A DNA stretch of 64,000 nucleotides from Cylicocyclus nassatus (Eukaryota > Nematoda > Chromadorea > Rhabditida > Strongylidae), in assembly GCA_958299035.1 (NCBI GenBank), contig CATQJL010000316.1, positions 17,709,676 to 17,773,675 of the forward strand, written 5' to 3'. The translations under genes were made by a program, and so were the position numbers. Positions 11,975 to 25,260 of this stretch are shown piece by piece (within the stretch, counting starts at the first letter, position 1; each line of letters starts with the position of its first letter). The notes beneath the pieces are model-generated. The model was not told where the DNA came from. It ran no database searches and saw nothing but the letters and a program-made list of their open reading frames with translations.

Positions 11975-12692
11975 GCTTTCATTAAGGCATTTTTAACTTT
12001 CACTCCACTTTTTGTTTTGGAAAAATATGAGCTTACACTTGTCAAATTGGAAATTTCATTTTAGCCAGGTCATTTGCAAATTGATGCACAGATCAGTAGA
12101 ACAGCCTTACATCTCTCTGTGTACTTTAGAATGCTGCGTGAGAGGATCGGTAAGTTCTAAGTTGCACAAGTCTTAACGGAGTGCTCATCTGCGCATTATC
12201 TCAGCTCAAAGGTTACAGTATTCTCCGGTTGCACTCCAAAATCTGTGTCAACGAAGTGCTCCCCTTTTGGTCGGTTTAAGCGCAACGCTAAAGTCCCGTG
12301 GAGCGTTCGTGGTGTACCGTTTGAGCGTTCAATGTGGCATCGATTGAAGATCGCTGCTAATGCCCGTGCTTTGCAAATGTGCATATACTGCGGAAAAGGG
12401 AGCAGTGGCTGACACAGATTGTACGCTACACTCTAAGTTTGGAATGTGCATCTAACAACGGAATGGTCAGAAATGAAGTGGCCAATCCAAACAAGCTGCA
12501 TACCATTAGATGCAGCATAAAACGCTGACCTCAAATCTGTATTTTACACTGCTTAGCGCTTATGGCTGCGAAGTTATGAGCGGTCAAAGGTCGTTATTAA
12601 TCACGCAAAAAAGCGCAAATTTGGAAGTTTAGAGCCATACTCCGCTTAATGCTAGACCAAACATGCAACTATGTTACTATGTATTAAAGTAT
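11975..12692. other. Upstream region of the minus-strand gene
   Basis: This should contain the promoter of the gene starting at 11974, but I see neither a clear TATA box nor a spliced-leader acceptor touching the ATG. A 62-codon minus-strand frame at 12196-12384 is not supported by splice sites. Confidence 0.35.
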
Positions 12693-12918
12693 AAGGCCTC
12701 GGGCGAGTTCACGCGATTTGACGTCGCAGCTACAAGGCGGTTACGAGTTCACTGCATGCCGATCTTTTTGTATTTCGGTTGTGATCACGATTAGTTGTGT
12801 TGGAAAACTATCACAACCGAAATGCAAAAATATCTGCATGCAATGAACTCAACACTTATCTTGTAGCGATTAAATCGCGACGATCAAATCGCGTGAACTG
12901 AACTCTGCCCGAGGCCTA
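12693..12918. mobile_element. Foldback MITE, TTCACGCGATTTGA family
   Basis: The ends AGGCCTCGGGC and their complement flank arms containing TTCACGCGATTTGA and GCATGC(A)GAT. The centre pairs ATTTCGGTTGTGAT with its complement. At 226 bp it is the best-preserved copy of the family in the window. Confidence 0.7.
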
Positions 12919-13662
12919 AAGGCGAGCTGAAAGTGCAACAATGTGCTCAGTTTCGCATTTCTACTCGCAATAAAACTGCATGACCTCGTTTACAGAGGCG
13001 CTGAGCAGATATGGAATACTTCAAATGGAATAGAGTTTCCAAATCAGCGTTGAATGCTGCATCGAAAGCTAGGCACCTTGCTTAGCTTGTCCACTTTGGT
13101 TTCTGTGCTTTCCCTTGTAAGATGAAGAGCAATCGGATATCAACAACAATCAAATAAAAGGGTTGAAGTACGAGTTCGATGTAAAACCTGTCTTTTGTAG
13201 CATGTACCCTTTTGAGTACACGGCTGACTCCTTTTAGAGAAGATGTGGTCCGGAGATTTCGTTAATTGAAGCAGCAAAGCGACTTACTTAGCGTCAATAT
13301 GCTGCTACCACTGCATCAACCACCTATGATGGCGTATAATGAAATATGGTCATCTCACTAGCCGCATACTCAGGGAGTCAAAATATTTATAGTTTCTTGC
13401 ACGTAATCATCCTCAAAAGTAATGTTACAAATTATTTGAACAATGGGGCGACTTGTGTTTCACATGCTTGAATAAAACGGATCGGTCTGAAGGACCCGCA
13501 CGCGTGAATTTGATTGAATGGTTCTGGTAACGGCTAATTATGAAGCTTCATATTATTCTTATTCCCTTATACGGAGAGGGTTCCAAGAGACAAACTGTTC
13601 AATGACTAATGACTCCTTTGCCTAAAAGCAGTGGCTCGGCAAATTTTCAACTTACTTTCCTG

Positions 13663-14330
13663 AGGTTATCCGATCAGCCCAATTCTGAAAATCCACTTGG
13701 AAAGATTGGTAAAGGCGGAAAAGAGAGCATTCCCCAAGGCCCTTCGTTTGCATTTTGACAAGTGGAACAGTCTCCGCTAACTCAGACAATCGCTGGGGGC
13801 AGGCGGGCACCGGAAAAGTAGATTGCTGATCTCTCGCACCCCGCTCGCGGATTTTTTGCAAAGCAATCAGGACTTTTCGGAAGACCGCTCCCTGAGTCAG
13901 CGGATTTTTGAGAGACCGCCTGTTGAATTTTTTTCGCTCTTATCTTTTGCAGATACATTGCTGAATCTCTGAGGAATCGAGAACTCAGCAAGCGGTCTTC
14001 CGAAAAGTCCTGATTGCTTTCCAAAAAATCCGCGAGCGGGGTGCGAGAGATCAGCAATCTACTTTTCCGGTGCCCGCCTGCCCCCGGCGATTGTCTGAGA
14101 AGGAGAGACCGCAAATCGTTGCGGAACCATTTTGGTTATAACATTGTCATGGTCTTCCAACTGGAAGATGACCGGCACATCATTTGATAGCTTTCGCCGA
14201 ATTTCGGGTGGCAATCCATTCCGTAGTGCCGGTTTTCGCTTAGGATTGCAATAAGAACTCACCGATCTCTGGCTTAAGAGAGCTCCCAGCATACCGTCAT
14301 CGCGAATTTTTTGTTGTTCCAGAAAAACCA
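13663..14330 (-). pseudogene. Coding-like fragment of unknown family, split by a MITE
   Basis: On the minus strand, 14330-14104 reads without a stop and has protein-like composition (LPPEIRRKLSNDVPVIFQLE, then KMVPQRFA). A second coding-like piece, 13778-13663 (VPLVKMQTKGLGECSLFRLY), follows a 319-bp MITE and ends at a possible GTAAGT donor. Joined across the MITE these could be one former exon, but I find no exact target duplication and no family I recognise. Treat it as a hypothesis of an interrupted exon. Confidence 0.35.
13781..14099. mobile_element. MITE with CTCAGACAATCGC ends (319 bp)
   Basis: Near-perfect inverted arms of about 120 bp: CTCAGACAATCGCTGGGGGC at the left and its counterpart at the right, continuing through GCGGGCACCGGAAAAGTAGA and GACTTTTCGGAAGACCGC. 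Two further relatives with the same ends lie at 54351-54988 and 56095-56617. Confidence 0.75.
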
Positions 14331-14486
14331 AAGCTTACTCAAATTACAGAATTGCAAAGCTTTTTAAACGGTATAGTAACATTTTCAGGAGTGGGGAAAC
14401 CGCTCATCGGTAGTTGACATCACTTTTGGACGAAGCATAATGAAATAGTGTAACTTCGTGAATAAACTTCAACCTAATGGGAGGTA

Positions 14487-15083
14487 TTAGGTTGGTGCAA
14501 AAGTAATGGCCGATTTGCGAATTCTCATTTTGACGTGCTATAACTTTTGGAAGAATTCACATTTCCGAATGCGGTAAAAACTCTAGGTACCGAACAGCTG
14601 GATGTTTTTGCAAAAACTGCTAACAGGATGCCCTAGCCCTACGCTTACAGAATTGAGCAAAGCTCCGGCGATTGACTTCTTCAGAAGAAAATTATGGATC
14701 ATAAAATGACCGCGACAGCTACCCATGTTTAGGCGCCGATATCTCAGTCTAGATAGCCTCAAAGAACACAGTCAAGTATGCATAATGTAGACAATTTCTA
14801 TTTCATACAATAGCCAAGTTTTCGAAGAAATCCCATTGATACGCGCTTGAATTCTGGCCGGAAAAGTGAAAGCAATGAAATTCTGAATTTGGATGCGGTT
14901 ATTTGAAGCTCAGTAACTTTATAACAGATGAGGATGAGAGCACGTTTCAAGCATCGTTAGATAGAGCATGGAAACGGCTTCGCGATGGTCTACTACATCC
15001 ATTGTAAAGAAGAAGTATTGATGGAAAAAAGTTGTTTTGAAAAAAGGTTTGGAAAATCGGCCATTACTTTTGCACCAACCTAA
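14487..15083. mobile_element. Mariner-type MITE (597 bp) with TA target duplication
   Basis: The ends TTAGGTTGGTGCAAAAGTAA are exact inverted copies, and both are flanked by TA. This terminal sequence is the well-known form of the cecropia-type mariner group. No DDD transposase frame remains inside, and a 79-codon minus-strand frame at 14919-15158 runs past the right end. This is therefore a non-autonomous or internally decayed mariner. Confidence 0.85.
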
Positions 15084-16201
15084 TAGTAACTGCTTCGCTT
15101 TCATTTTAAGGCGTGTGACTTTGAAAAAAATTTCATAGCTACCCCATACTTGCAACAAAGAACCATAGTTTGTTTGCTCTATGTCGTAAATCTAAGTTAA
15201 TGCCACTCTACAAAATAGTTTCGAACATCGGCGAAGGACATTAGCAAGTGAGAATTAAACAATCAAACATGTATACACATTTACATTTACCTTGCATATC
15301 ATTGACCACATGCAAGAAACCATACACAAAACATGGTAACACGAATAACCCGAGAACACAAGTGTAACACGAGTAACACTAATAAAATAGTAAGATGGGT
15401 AACATTGATAATGTACAGTTAAAGCTTATCATAGTTATCAATAGAACTACATTTACTATGTTTCCAAATGATGGTAGGTCGGTGGTGTTATACTGCATTT
15501 ATACCCATCACCTCTTGCTTCATGTGCTACAAGTAAGTTTACAAATAATAGTCAAGCTCAACTTGCACATGGCGAAACATGCAAGACTTCAGAAACTTCT
15601 TTTCTCGATTGGTTTGATCCCAAAATTTACACTGTCACAACAAAATGTTCTCTTTCATCACGGGCTATTTCATAAGCGTAACTCACACAGTTCAGAAGCA
15701 CATATGTTGGTAGGGAAGGCGGTTATAAATTAGACCGAAAGTCACAGTTGGAAACAACATCATGCTCACTGGGATGCGCCTTTGAGGTAAGATGTTAGAA
15801 AAAGCCATATGTACATACATGCCACTCTAGGGGAACAGATTAACACAGTTCTTCATGGCTAAATCATTCTATGAAGCCGTGAGTCGCGCTATCAGTTGCC
15901 TGGAAAGTCCGAGCACCGCCGGCTTTAGAAACCAGAAAGAAGCAGTTTCTTTATGACTGGATTGTAAGAACGTTAACGCGCGTTGAAAATATCAGGAACA
16001 ACTGCCTTTCAAAATGTAAAATTTGACCCTAGCTTTCTTTTTGCAATGTACATGCATAAGTTATTGATTTAAAACTATTTTCTGGAAGCGAGGGATGCGC
16101 ATATTTGGTTTGTACGCCTCCACTGTTCGCGATTCTGCGGTGACGAACTCAGATTACGATCCAAGAAAAAGGAAAACTTGGTTAAACCATTGCTTTTACA
16201 G
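15084..16201. other. Stretch without a supported gene
   Basis: A 112-codon plus-strand frame at 15395-15733 has no recognisable features. A short frame starting with the ATG at 15857 (MAKSFYEA, then a GTGAGT) could be a first exon for the exon-like segment at 16202, phase 0 to phase 0, but this is speculative. Confidence 0.3.
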
Positions 16202-16282
16202 GAGAAAACAATTGGAAAAGCTGCACATGCCACACTCGAGTGTCTCTCCAAGAAAGAGACTATTACTGCTTCTGGTTGCAAG
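16202..16282 (+). CDS. Isolated exon-like segment, unknown product
   Basis: A TTTTACAG acceptor is followed by 27 codons (EKTIGKAAHATLECLSKKET...) and a good GTGAGC donor, phase 0 on both sides. Coding-like stretches also occur downstream on the same strand at about 16850-16930 (KLYLDEERLLQQLIDVSSLQ) and 17075-17138 (MDYDAKKRFRRYHYEHVRVT), but I could not join them into one reading frame. This may be a real small gene or a decayed one. Confidence 0.3.
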
Positions 16283-17479
16283 GTGAGCCAGATTTTTCGA
16301 GCATTCCTGTATTGTATAAGTTATATCGATGAACTCGCCATTGGTGCTCTTTTAGTTGCGTAATATTTTCTACACAGTTGTGGTTACTCTTTATCAATGC
16401 ATCAAATGCTGTAGCTGAAATGCACGTTGACAAAGAATAAAAGTTGTTGCCATAAATAATTGCCAGTTTATAGAAATAGAACGGGCGGAAAGATAGCTGT
16501 CATCAGTGTTTGATTGAATGCTGTTCGCGGGAATCTCAAAAGCATCTCTTATTTTGACCAAGACCTTTTCCCATCTGCTGAGATTGCACATTTGCAAAAT
16601 CATCTACCATTCTACCAAACCTATGATTCTTGTTTCCATCCGCAATATACTTATAGTTCGATCCCTATTGTCAAATGTCTGTGTACCTTAGCCCACAATT
16701 TTAGAAACTAGTTTAAAATGTGCAATACGCTGCAAATAGAACATCTGTTAAGGCTAGTGAGTGGAAGAATAAGGGCTTAAAAACAGAAATTTAACGTTTA
16801 ATTTGGAGAAGAGCCTGGGGCAATGGTTTCAATCATTTTTAAGAGTAGTTGCAAGGCGATCTAAAATCTACAAAACTTTATTTGGATGAGGAACGTTTGC
16901 TGCAACAGCTCATTGATGTTTCAAGCCTGCAAAACTGAAATAATGTCCACTGACGCCTATCTATTATACATTACGCTTGAAGGCACCTATCGAGGTCATG
17001 AGTTTTACCGCGGTACAGCAGCGGTGCCGCATAATAAGTACTTGCTCAAGTCGCTCAGAAGATGGATTACGATGCAAAAAAGCGCTTCAGAAGGTACCAC
17101 TACGAGCATGTCCGTGTCACCCATCAACCTTGGTAATTCAAAATTAATATTTACTAATTTGTCCAAATAGCTACATATGGGCGGTCACTCAGCATCGGTC
17201 AATGGCTACGAGGTTGAGGCTACGTATGCGCGTCGCAAGTAGCGGATAGGGGAGTCTGGCGCAGAAACGGGCTTGTGGTCAATTTTGTAAGGCCGACTCC
17301 AGTTTTCGTCCCGCTTGTTTCTCCATTTATTTGGACAGTAAGCTTCGCTAATTGTTTTGCTAGGTTGTCAATCCTATTTATGCATGCATGTGTAGCTAAG
17401 TTAATTTCATGTTGAACACAGAGTATTACTAGTGTTGTCAACGTGGAGTACTCTGTTAGCTTCTTTATTCCACCTACGA

Positions 17480-18435
<956 letters not shown>

Positions 18436-19379
18436 ACGTAAACAACCTTAGCCCATTATTTTAAGTTGTGATAACCAATAGATTTAGAAGCTGCGCGAAT
18501 ACCACGCTATAGTATGAATTTTCCTGAAGTATAGATATGTATTTTTAGCTTTTTTGAGTGCTTATTTTTGAAAAATGCAAATCTTACTCTACTTCTGACG
18601 TATTTTTATTCCTCGTACTCTAGTCATGGAAGGATTTTACCGACTGTTCACTCCGATATCTGGTGTAGAAAGCGCATGCCCGAAAATTGGAGGACAGGAA
18701 TTTGGACGAGGAGTGAATCTTCGATTACTTGAATTTTTTTTATTTTTCAAACTTTACGTGGAAAAAAGATTTCGCAGTTATCTGTTTTTTATCTATAGAA
18801 CTTCCTCTGCTTTATTAAATCATACCCTATGCTCTTTTCCTTATTCACTCTGCCGCGGTAACATGTGATACATTTTTGGACAATTTAATACGCGACTTTA
18901 GCAATACAAGGACAAGCACCTCAGATGCTCCTGCTTTTGGGATGGTTGCAACATTGAGTACCTATTGACCAGGTAGGCAAGTATGTATAGATAATTCATA
19001 AATTGTGCTATAGTTGCTGCATTCAGAGATCCAGATCTTCCCACACCCCTCTCAGCCAAAACTTGTGAGCGTTTATGGAATCCTGCTGGAAAAGTAATGG
19101 ATTGCCTGAAGAATTCATAAAGGCATTTTGATAAAATGTTGTTGAGTAGTTAAGCAGTAAAGTACTCTGAATACACTATTTTTACTTTTGTGTCTTCTTC
19201 AAACAGTCGTAATTGGGTATCACTGGACTTGCTTGAACAAATGCCATCTATCCGATGGTTCTGCTTCGGTTTTCCAGTCTATAAGCTGACAAAAACGCAA
19301 GGGTGCCGATTAGATTGAAGGCTTGTAGATTTGGTTGTTGAGAATTGTGTCCAGAATAAAAGTAGGTTTATATATCTAT
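18436..19379. other. Gene-free stretch
   Basis: One 80-codon plus-strand frame (18626-18868) has no splice context in phase and no recognised motif. I see nothing else. Confidence 0.35.
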
Positions 19380-19580
19380 CAGTGGAGGAGCGAGGGGAGG
19401 GGGGGGGGGGGGCGCCTTCTCGCCCCCGAGAATGGGAAGTCGCGAAATTTTTGAAACTTACCTATATGGGTTATAAAATGTGCAAATGACTTGTTTGTTT
19501 TTGTAATAATCAATATAATTTTAAAAATTTTTAAAAATTCATAGCCTTATAAAAATTTTTTTTCGGGGGCACCGCCACTG
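19380..19580. mobile_element. hAT-type MITE with perfect 8-bp target duplication
   Basis: It starts CAGTGGAGGAGCG and ends GCACCGCCACTG, with an identical 8-bp duplication ATATCTAT immediately outside both ends. An 8-bp duplication with CAGTGG-type ends is the signature of hAT transposons. The 201-bp interior has a G-run and the AT-rich tract AATTTTTAAAAATTCA shared with the copy at 19866. Confidence 0.9.
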
Positions 19581-19865
19581 ATATCTATCTATTTTGAGAG
19601 TGAGATCTCATTTCTTTTCTTGTGAAATCGAAGTTACACAGCTTTAACATGTAAGTGTGAGTACAATCAGTTTTTTTAGGAAGCTTATGACCCTTTTTGG
19701 TATGAAACTTGACAAAACTTACAGTTTATTTCCAACCATTTCATGTTCAGTTTGGTCAGAAATATCGAAAATCTTTTCAGATAATTTTTGGAAAAATTCA
19801 TGGTCATTCATTCGCGAATGGACAGCTACTGCAATATGGACACAAGAAAAGTCATGAAGTCCTGG

Positions 19866-20180
19866 CAGTGGCGTACCCAGGATTTCGGCTCGGGGGGGGG
19901 GCGACAAAAAAATTCTCTAAAGAAGGTGCGTGGCGTGGCTACGCACTCCGAAAAAATTTTTGGGGTGCTTCTCAAAACTTTTGCGGGTCCCCGACCCCTA
20001 AAATCTGGGAAAAGGGGGCGTGGCGTTAGCCACGCTCCCGAAAAAATTTTTTTACAAGGCTAATTTGAATTTTTGAAAAATTTTAAAAATTATTTTAATT
20101 ATTTACAAAAATAAACAAGTCACTTGCACATTTTTATAACCCATATAAGTAACTTTCAAAAAATTTCGCGTACGGCACTG
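19866..20180. mobile_element. hAT-type MITE, second copy (315 bp)
   Basis: It starts CAGTGGCGTACCCAGG and ends GCGTACGGCACTG. The flanks AGTCCTGG and AGTCCTAA look like an 8-bp duplication with two changes. Inside is an inverted pair, GTGCGTGGCGTGGC and GGGGGCGTGGCGTTAGCCACG, shared with the fragment at 8650-8881. Confidence 0.8.
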
Positions 20181-21430
20181 AGTCCTAACTATTTACACAT
20201 AAGCGTTTTTTTGCATAAGATTTAACAATAGGTCAGATTGAAATCTTGAAGGATTTCTTAAATTGACCACAATTTTCGTGAATTTATTGAAAAGTTGTTT
20301 GCTCGTAAAATTACATTAGGTTGTCATGAAATTTTCGATGTTTTTAAAACGATTATAAAACCAAGTAAATCGAAGATCTGGGTGAGTTCAACACGCATTC
20401 GATGCACTTTTCGTTTTCTTTCTTACGGATGAATTTTCACCGCAACACTATGTGCTGTTTTGATAATTGTCATAATTTATCACTCGTCAATTCTATCTGC
20501 TCAAAGTTCGGCTAATTTTCAAAAAAGTTTCATTCCAAATTTTCGGTGAGGGCTAAGTAATGGCGCAAATAGAGCAAATTTTGGACTGTACAGCAATATT
20601 TTTAGAACCTAATCTGCTTTCAGCTACAAAAAATTCTTTTTCGGAGGTTTCGATTTTTGGCAAAATTATGAAACACGCAGCTGCAGCTAAAACATGAAAG
20701 TTTTCGGAGTTTCTGCGGATGAATACTGGCTTGTGGTTGAACATTATTTGCGCAACATAACCAATTTTAATTTGCTTTGAAGAGTCAGCTTTTTGGAATT
20801 TTCGGTGCTCTTATACGGAAAACGTGATCACAAAGCCGCGGTTTTTTCAGAATAAATGATAATCACAAACTTAATAAACGTCGCCCTTGTATGGGGTAAT
20901 GTAGCCGAAGTCTCTACATAACAGCTATCAGCGTTTTTTGATAATATCAGAATAAAAATTCTCAAAACTCACTCAAGATGTTACCCAAGGCTGCCCAAAA
21001 AACCATGGCGATAACATCGCAAAGAGAGCATAGATCAAAAGGTAAATACAGCCGTAGAAAAGAGGATAAAAATCTGAATCAAATATTGCCTAGGTCTCCA
21101 TGGATTGGTGTTCTGCTTTCTGTGAGTTTTAGTGAGAAAAAACTACAAAACTTTCGAGAAAACCTATTGAAATCATGTTATGTTACACTAAGAGAAACTT
21201 CTATCGAAAGGGGAAAACAAGATTTTTGGGTGATTTTCACAATTTTTGCCGGTTTATAACCATGATGACAGAAGAAGAGCTCCAAAAATGTTTTGAAAAT
21301 TCGAAAATGTAATCCATTAACTTATAATGTAAAAAAAGCGACTTGTACAAATTTTTGAGTCAATTAGGCTGCATTCAAAAAATTTTTGACCGGATTTCTC
21401 CTCCTCTCCCCTCCCCTCCACCGCCGATCT

Positions 21431-21454
21431 ATTTATTTATTTATTTATTTATTT
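21431..21454. repeat. (ATTT)n microsatellite
   Basis: About six units of ATTT in a row. Confidence 0.9.
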
Positions 21455-23479
21455 GTTACATGTACTCAAGATGCGCCATCAAGAAGAAAGAAAACAGAAA
21501 CACAACACAAAGGCTAGCCAGTAATACAAATTGGGTAAAAATTCGCTACTTGCTGACCAGACTTCTACAGTCGATAAGAATGGGGTTCAAGAAAAGCTAA
21601 GGCAAAACGAATCACAAATGATTATTATTATTATTAATATAATAATTATTATTCGATCTGCCACTCTTATGTAGATATGTTGATCTTAGTTGCGTGAAAT
21701 TTTCTTCTCTTCTCAATAGCAAAAACTAGAACTTTTGAACTTAGGCAAAGATTTTCATCGAATGGGAAAAGTTAGAGGAATTTAAATATTTCTACACCTG
21801 TTAAAATGTTCTCCCTCCTTCCTCCTGCCCACCTTTTTCCCTCATCCACTCCTTACCCTCCCCCTCTAATGAACTTATGTTTCTCTTTGCTGTTAGCTGT
21901 AATTTTTGCTTGATATCACGCGATCTGTGAGCCAAACATTTTTGTTCGTTTGTTCTACTCGGGGCCACGGGGCGTCGAGTCCGGTTCGGCATAAACCTCA
22001 CGCTCACGCCGGAGCCAGTCTACCGTGTTGCATTCACGCCGCTTCCACGCTCATTCTCATCAGACCTCGGAAGTGACGTCAGCAGGGACTTTAATTTATT
22101 TGCTTTCCATTATGCTAGGATTACCTCACAGACTGTTGCAAAATTGATTTCCTTTGGAAAAATGCAGAAATTCTCTACTCCACTTACGAGTAGGAGGATT
22201 GTGAGTATGATTTTCAGAAGTTCCTGATTTTCCCAATAAATGTTCCATTTCTACAATTTCAAGAGTAAAATCATGGCGCTAAAATGAATTTGACATTGTT
22301 ATTTTCAGTTTTTCAATTTTCAGCATTTTTTCAAAATTTTTCGCTTCCTCGAACCTTCTCCACGAAGCGGAAGTAAGTTGCACTCTAAACACGGACTGTT
22401 CCACCCTTCTGGTCTGGATCAAACTCCTTGGAAACGTCTCCTGTCCAGAACTTTAGGGTCAAAAATTAGCTAGCAATTATCGTGTCTCCATTAGGGCTAG
22501 TAGCCACTAGCAACCATTTGAGTTTGGAAGCTGGTTAGTAATTATATGGAAAAAGTGATGATGGCCGAAATAAGCATAATGGAAGTAGGAATGCAGAAGT
22601 TTTTTGAGGAGTTATTCAGAGTAATGATTTTTCCAAAACCGAAAGAGGGTTAAATAAGTAGACTGTAAGTACTGTAATTCCTGAGAAATGAAAATGACTT
22701 CAAAAAATTGTAAAACAGGAAAGGAAAAAATTCAAAAAACGATTAGAGACAAATTTATGGCCATTCGTTACATCATCACCTGCTTTCTATTTTTTATGAC
22801 GTCATATTGTGGTTCCAGTACTATACACACTTATATAGGAGTATTGAATGTTTTTTGCTTTTTTTTTGATTTTGGGACCGAGGCGTTGAAAATAATTGAA
22901 ACAATTATTTCAAAAGCGTGTGTCATCAAATACATCATTCTCGGCAATGTTGATTTTGTCTATGCAAATTCTCTGCCAGCCTCACAGCTGTTTAACCGAC
23001 TCTTCCGTTCCATTCTTCCCCCTCCCCCCCCCCCCCGCCAAAAATTATTCTCTCCAACTGCTAGAAAATACAAGATTTCTCGTATCCATAGAGTAGTAGT
23101 ACGGTGTGTTGGTCAGTCTTGTCTAAGTATATAGTAGCGTAATTGGCAAATATTTGCTTTGTCGCTAGTTTGTATAAGCTGGTTCAATTACCCAAAGCAT
23201 ATCCATGCTTGAGCAACATATCAGGTGTCTTTCTCGACTGTGCGTTAGCATGTACGTACCTTCATATACCTTTGACTAGGCCTGATTCAGTTAACAACTT
23301 TTCTATCATTCGAAACTTTTAAGAAAAAAACCATTTTTAGAACACTGATGAAAAGCATACTCATTCTATTATTATAATACTTATTTCATAATTGTGTTAT
23401 TTTGGTAAGAAGTTCTACACTATGGAGCTATAAGCCATAAGTTGAACCATGTGGAGTTTGTACTTGAGAAGCAAAAAAT

Positions 23480-23950
23480 GTTACGAAGAATTGGCAAACT
23501 CCGCCTCATTTACTGTCCTCTCCACCCACTCACTCAGTATGCTCGTGCATGAGAGAAAAGTGGGAAAATGCTCTTTTTAAACGCGTAAATTTCTGTGCTT
23601 TTATCAAGAGATTGGGTCCCGGAACTTCACCCTTATGAAAACATTGTTTTTTGCATTTCTAGCAAGGTGGCTGAAAATTGACGAACTCCGCCCATTTACT
23701 GTCCTCTCCGCCCAATCACATGGTATACGTACTTGAAAGAAAATTCGAGAATTTTACTCTTATACATGGGTAGATTTTTGCGTTTTTATTAAGAGAATCC
23801 TAGAATTTGGTCCTAGAATCTTAGTTTTACAAAAACATTTTTTTGTATTTTTAACTAGAAAAGTTATAGAAAATTGGCTGACTCTGCCCCCTATCTACGT
23901 CTTCTCCGCCCACATGCTCAATACACTCATGCATGCTAGATCTAGTCACA
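23480..23950. repeat. Three diverged tandem units of about 190 bp
   Basis: The phrase (C)AAACTCCGCC...TTTACTGTCCTCTCC...CCCA recurs at about 23493 and 23683, and in weaker form at about 23877 (GACTCTGCCCCCTATCTACG). Each is followed by a CTCATGCATG- or GTACTTGAAAG-type segment and an AAACATT-T-rich segment. The first two units are clear and the third is more diverged. Confidence 0.6.
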
Positions 23951-24771
23951 AAATCTATATCAAATCTATCTCGTATATTCCAGCAGAAATATAGGAATTT
24001 TTATGGCTATCAGGCTTTCGGCTTTTCTTAGACACTAGCAAATGTACTGTGTATTCCAGCAGAATGTCCAGAAACTTTCTTACCAACATGATGATTCTCT
24101 AATAATTCTGAAAAATTCCCTCGCTTTCATTTTGTCCTAGAAAAGTCACCGAAAGCTCGAAACCCGTAAAAATCAGCATATTCCCTTTTTTGTCAAGCTC
24201 TCCATGGCGTATGTAGAACTCTAGAGTGGTGAATCCTATTCAAAATGGCTTGGTGTATGAGTGTCCGAACTAGATTTGCATTCGGTTACACGCGCTTAAT
24301 CTCACTTCAGCCATCGGAATCTACATGTGCAATTGTCATCGCGTTTTGTCTGTTTGCTATCCACCCTCATATGTTTGAACTCTCCTCTTCGTCTGTCTTT
24401 TCTCTCTCTTTTTCTCGAAATTTCCAAGATTCTATTGACGTGGCAGTACAGTAAGGTCAATAGACCCGATGTATTGATGTTGATGTTTGGCGGGGCAGGA
24501 CGCAAGCTCTTCAGGTGTTTTTTATTCGACTCTGCCGAGAATCTAACAGGCCTCTTGTAAACGAATTTTTACAGAGCGCGCTGTGTTTAAGTAGTCGTTT
24601 TATTTGTGGTGCTAAGTCTGACGGTAAACTTGTGTTTATTGTCATGTAAGCTGTGAGACAGGTGACTGTAGGTATCGTTTTCTTCCCACGATCTCACGAG
24701 AAACCTATTGCTGTTTGTCGACATACATTACTTTACTGTCATTCTTACTACATAATATATACTACTATATA

Positions 24772-25260
24772 TTAGGATGCATAATTCTTGCACCAAAAAT
24801 TTTGAAATCCTGTCTCATCCAGAAAATGAAATCTTCTAATTTGAAGCATAAGAGAGAGGGAGCAAACCTTGCGTTTTCTAAAGGGGCTTGATTCAAAATT
24901 CCACAAGGGCATATTGGCAACGATATAAATGATTAAGAGAAACCAAAAAAGTGTTTTTCGATTTTTCACTGAAATTGCTAAAACGTCTACGGAAATTCGA
25001 AGTTATTTTTGATCTTAGTGCTACGACATACTCTTTTCAACAAAGAGAAGCTGGTAGTGATTGGATATCTCTGCGAATAGTTACGAATTTCGATTGAAAT
25101 TGACTTATTGATTTTGTTTGTTAATTTTCCAAAATATACTATAAAATACTACTTTTGACATATATAACAATAAGCATACTCTTAAGATTGATTAATCTCT
25201 TCGAGCATTTTTGAAACAATTTTTTCTACTTTTTGGTGCAGGAATTGTGCATCAATCTTA
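24772..25260. mobile_element. TIR element with GATGCATAATTCTTGCACC ends
   Basis: The left end TTAGGATGCATAATTCTTGC and the right end (complement TAAGATTGATGCACAATTCC) are inverted copies with a few changes and continue into CACCAAAAA. Length is about 490 bp. A 65-codon minus-strand frame inside is not recognisable as transposase. The ends resemble those of Tc1/mariner relatives. Confidence 0.7.

Larger units (their letters stand above)
20181..24771. other. Long AT-rich stretch without a supported gene
   Basis: Several frames of 60-148 codons occur (for example 20978-21259 and 22688-23134), but none has consistent splice signals or recognisable protein motifs. Inside are an (ATTT)n run (21431-21454), C-rich tracts near 21400 and 23020, and a decayed tandem repeat at 23480-23950. 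Confidence 0.4.
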
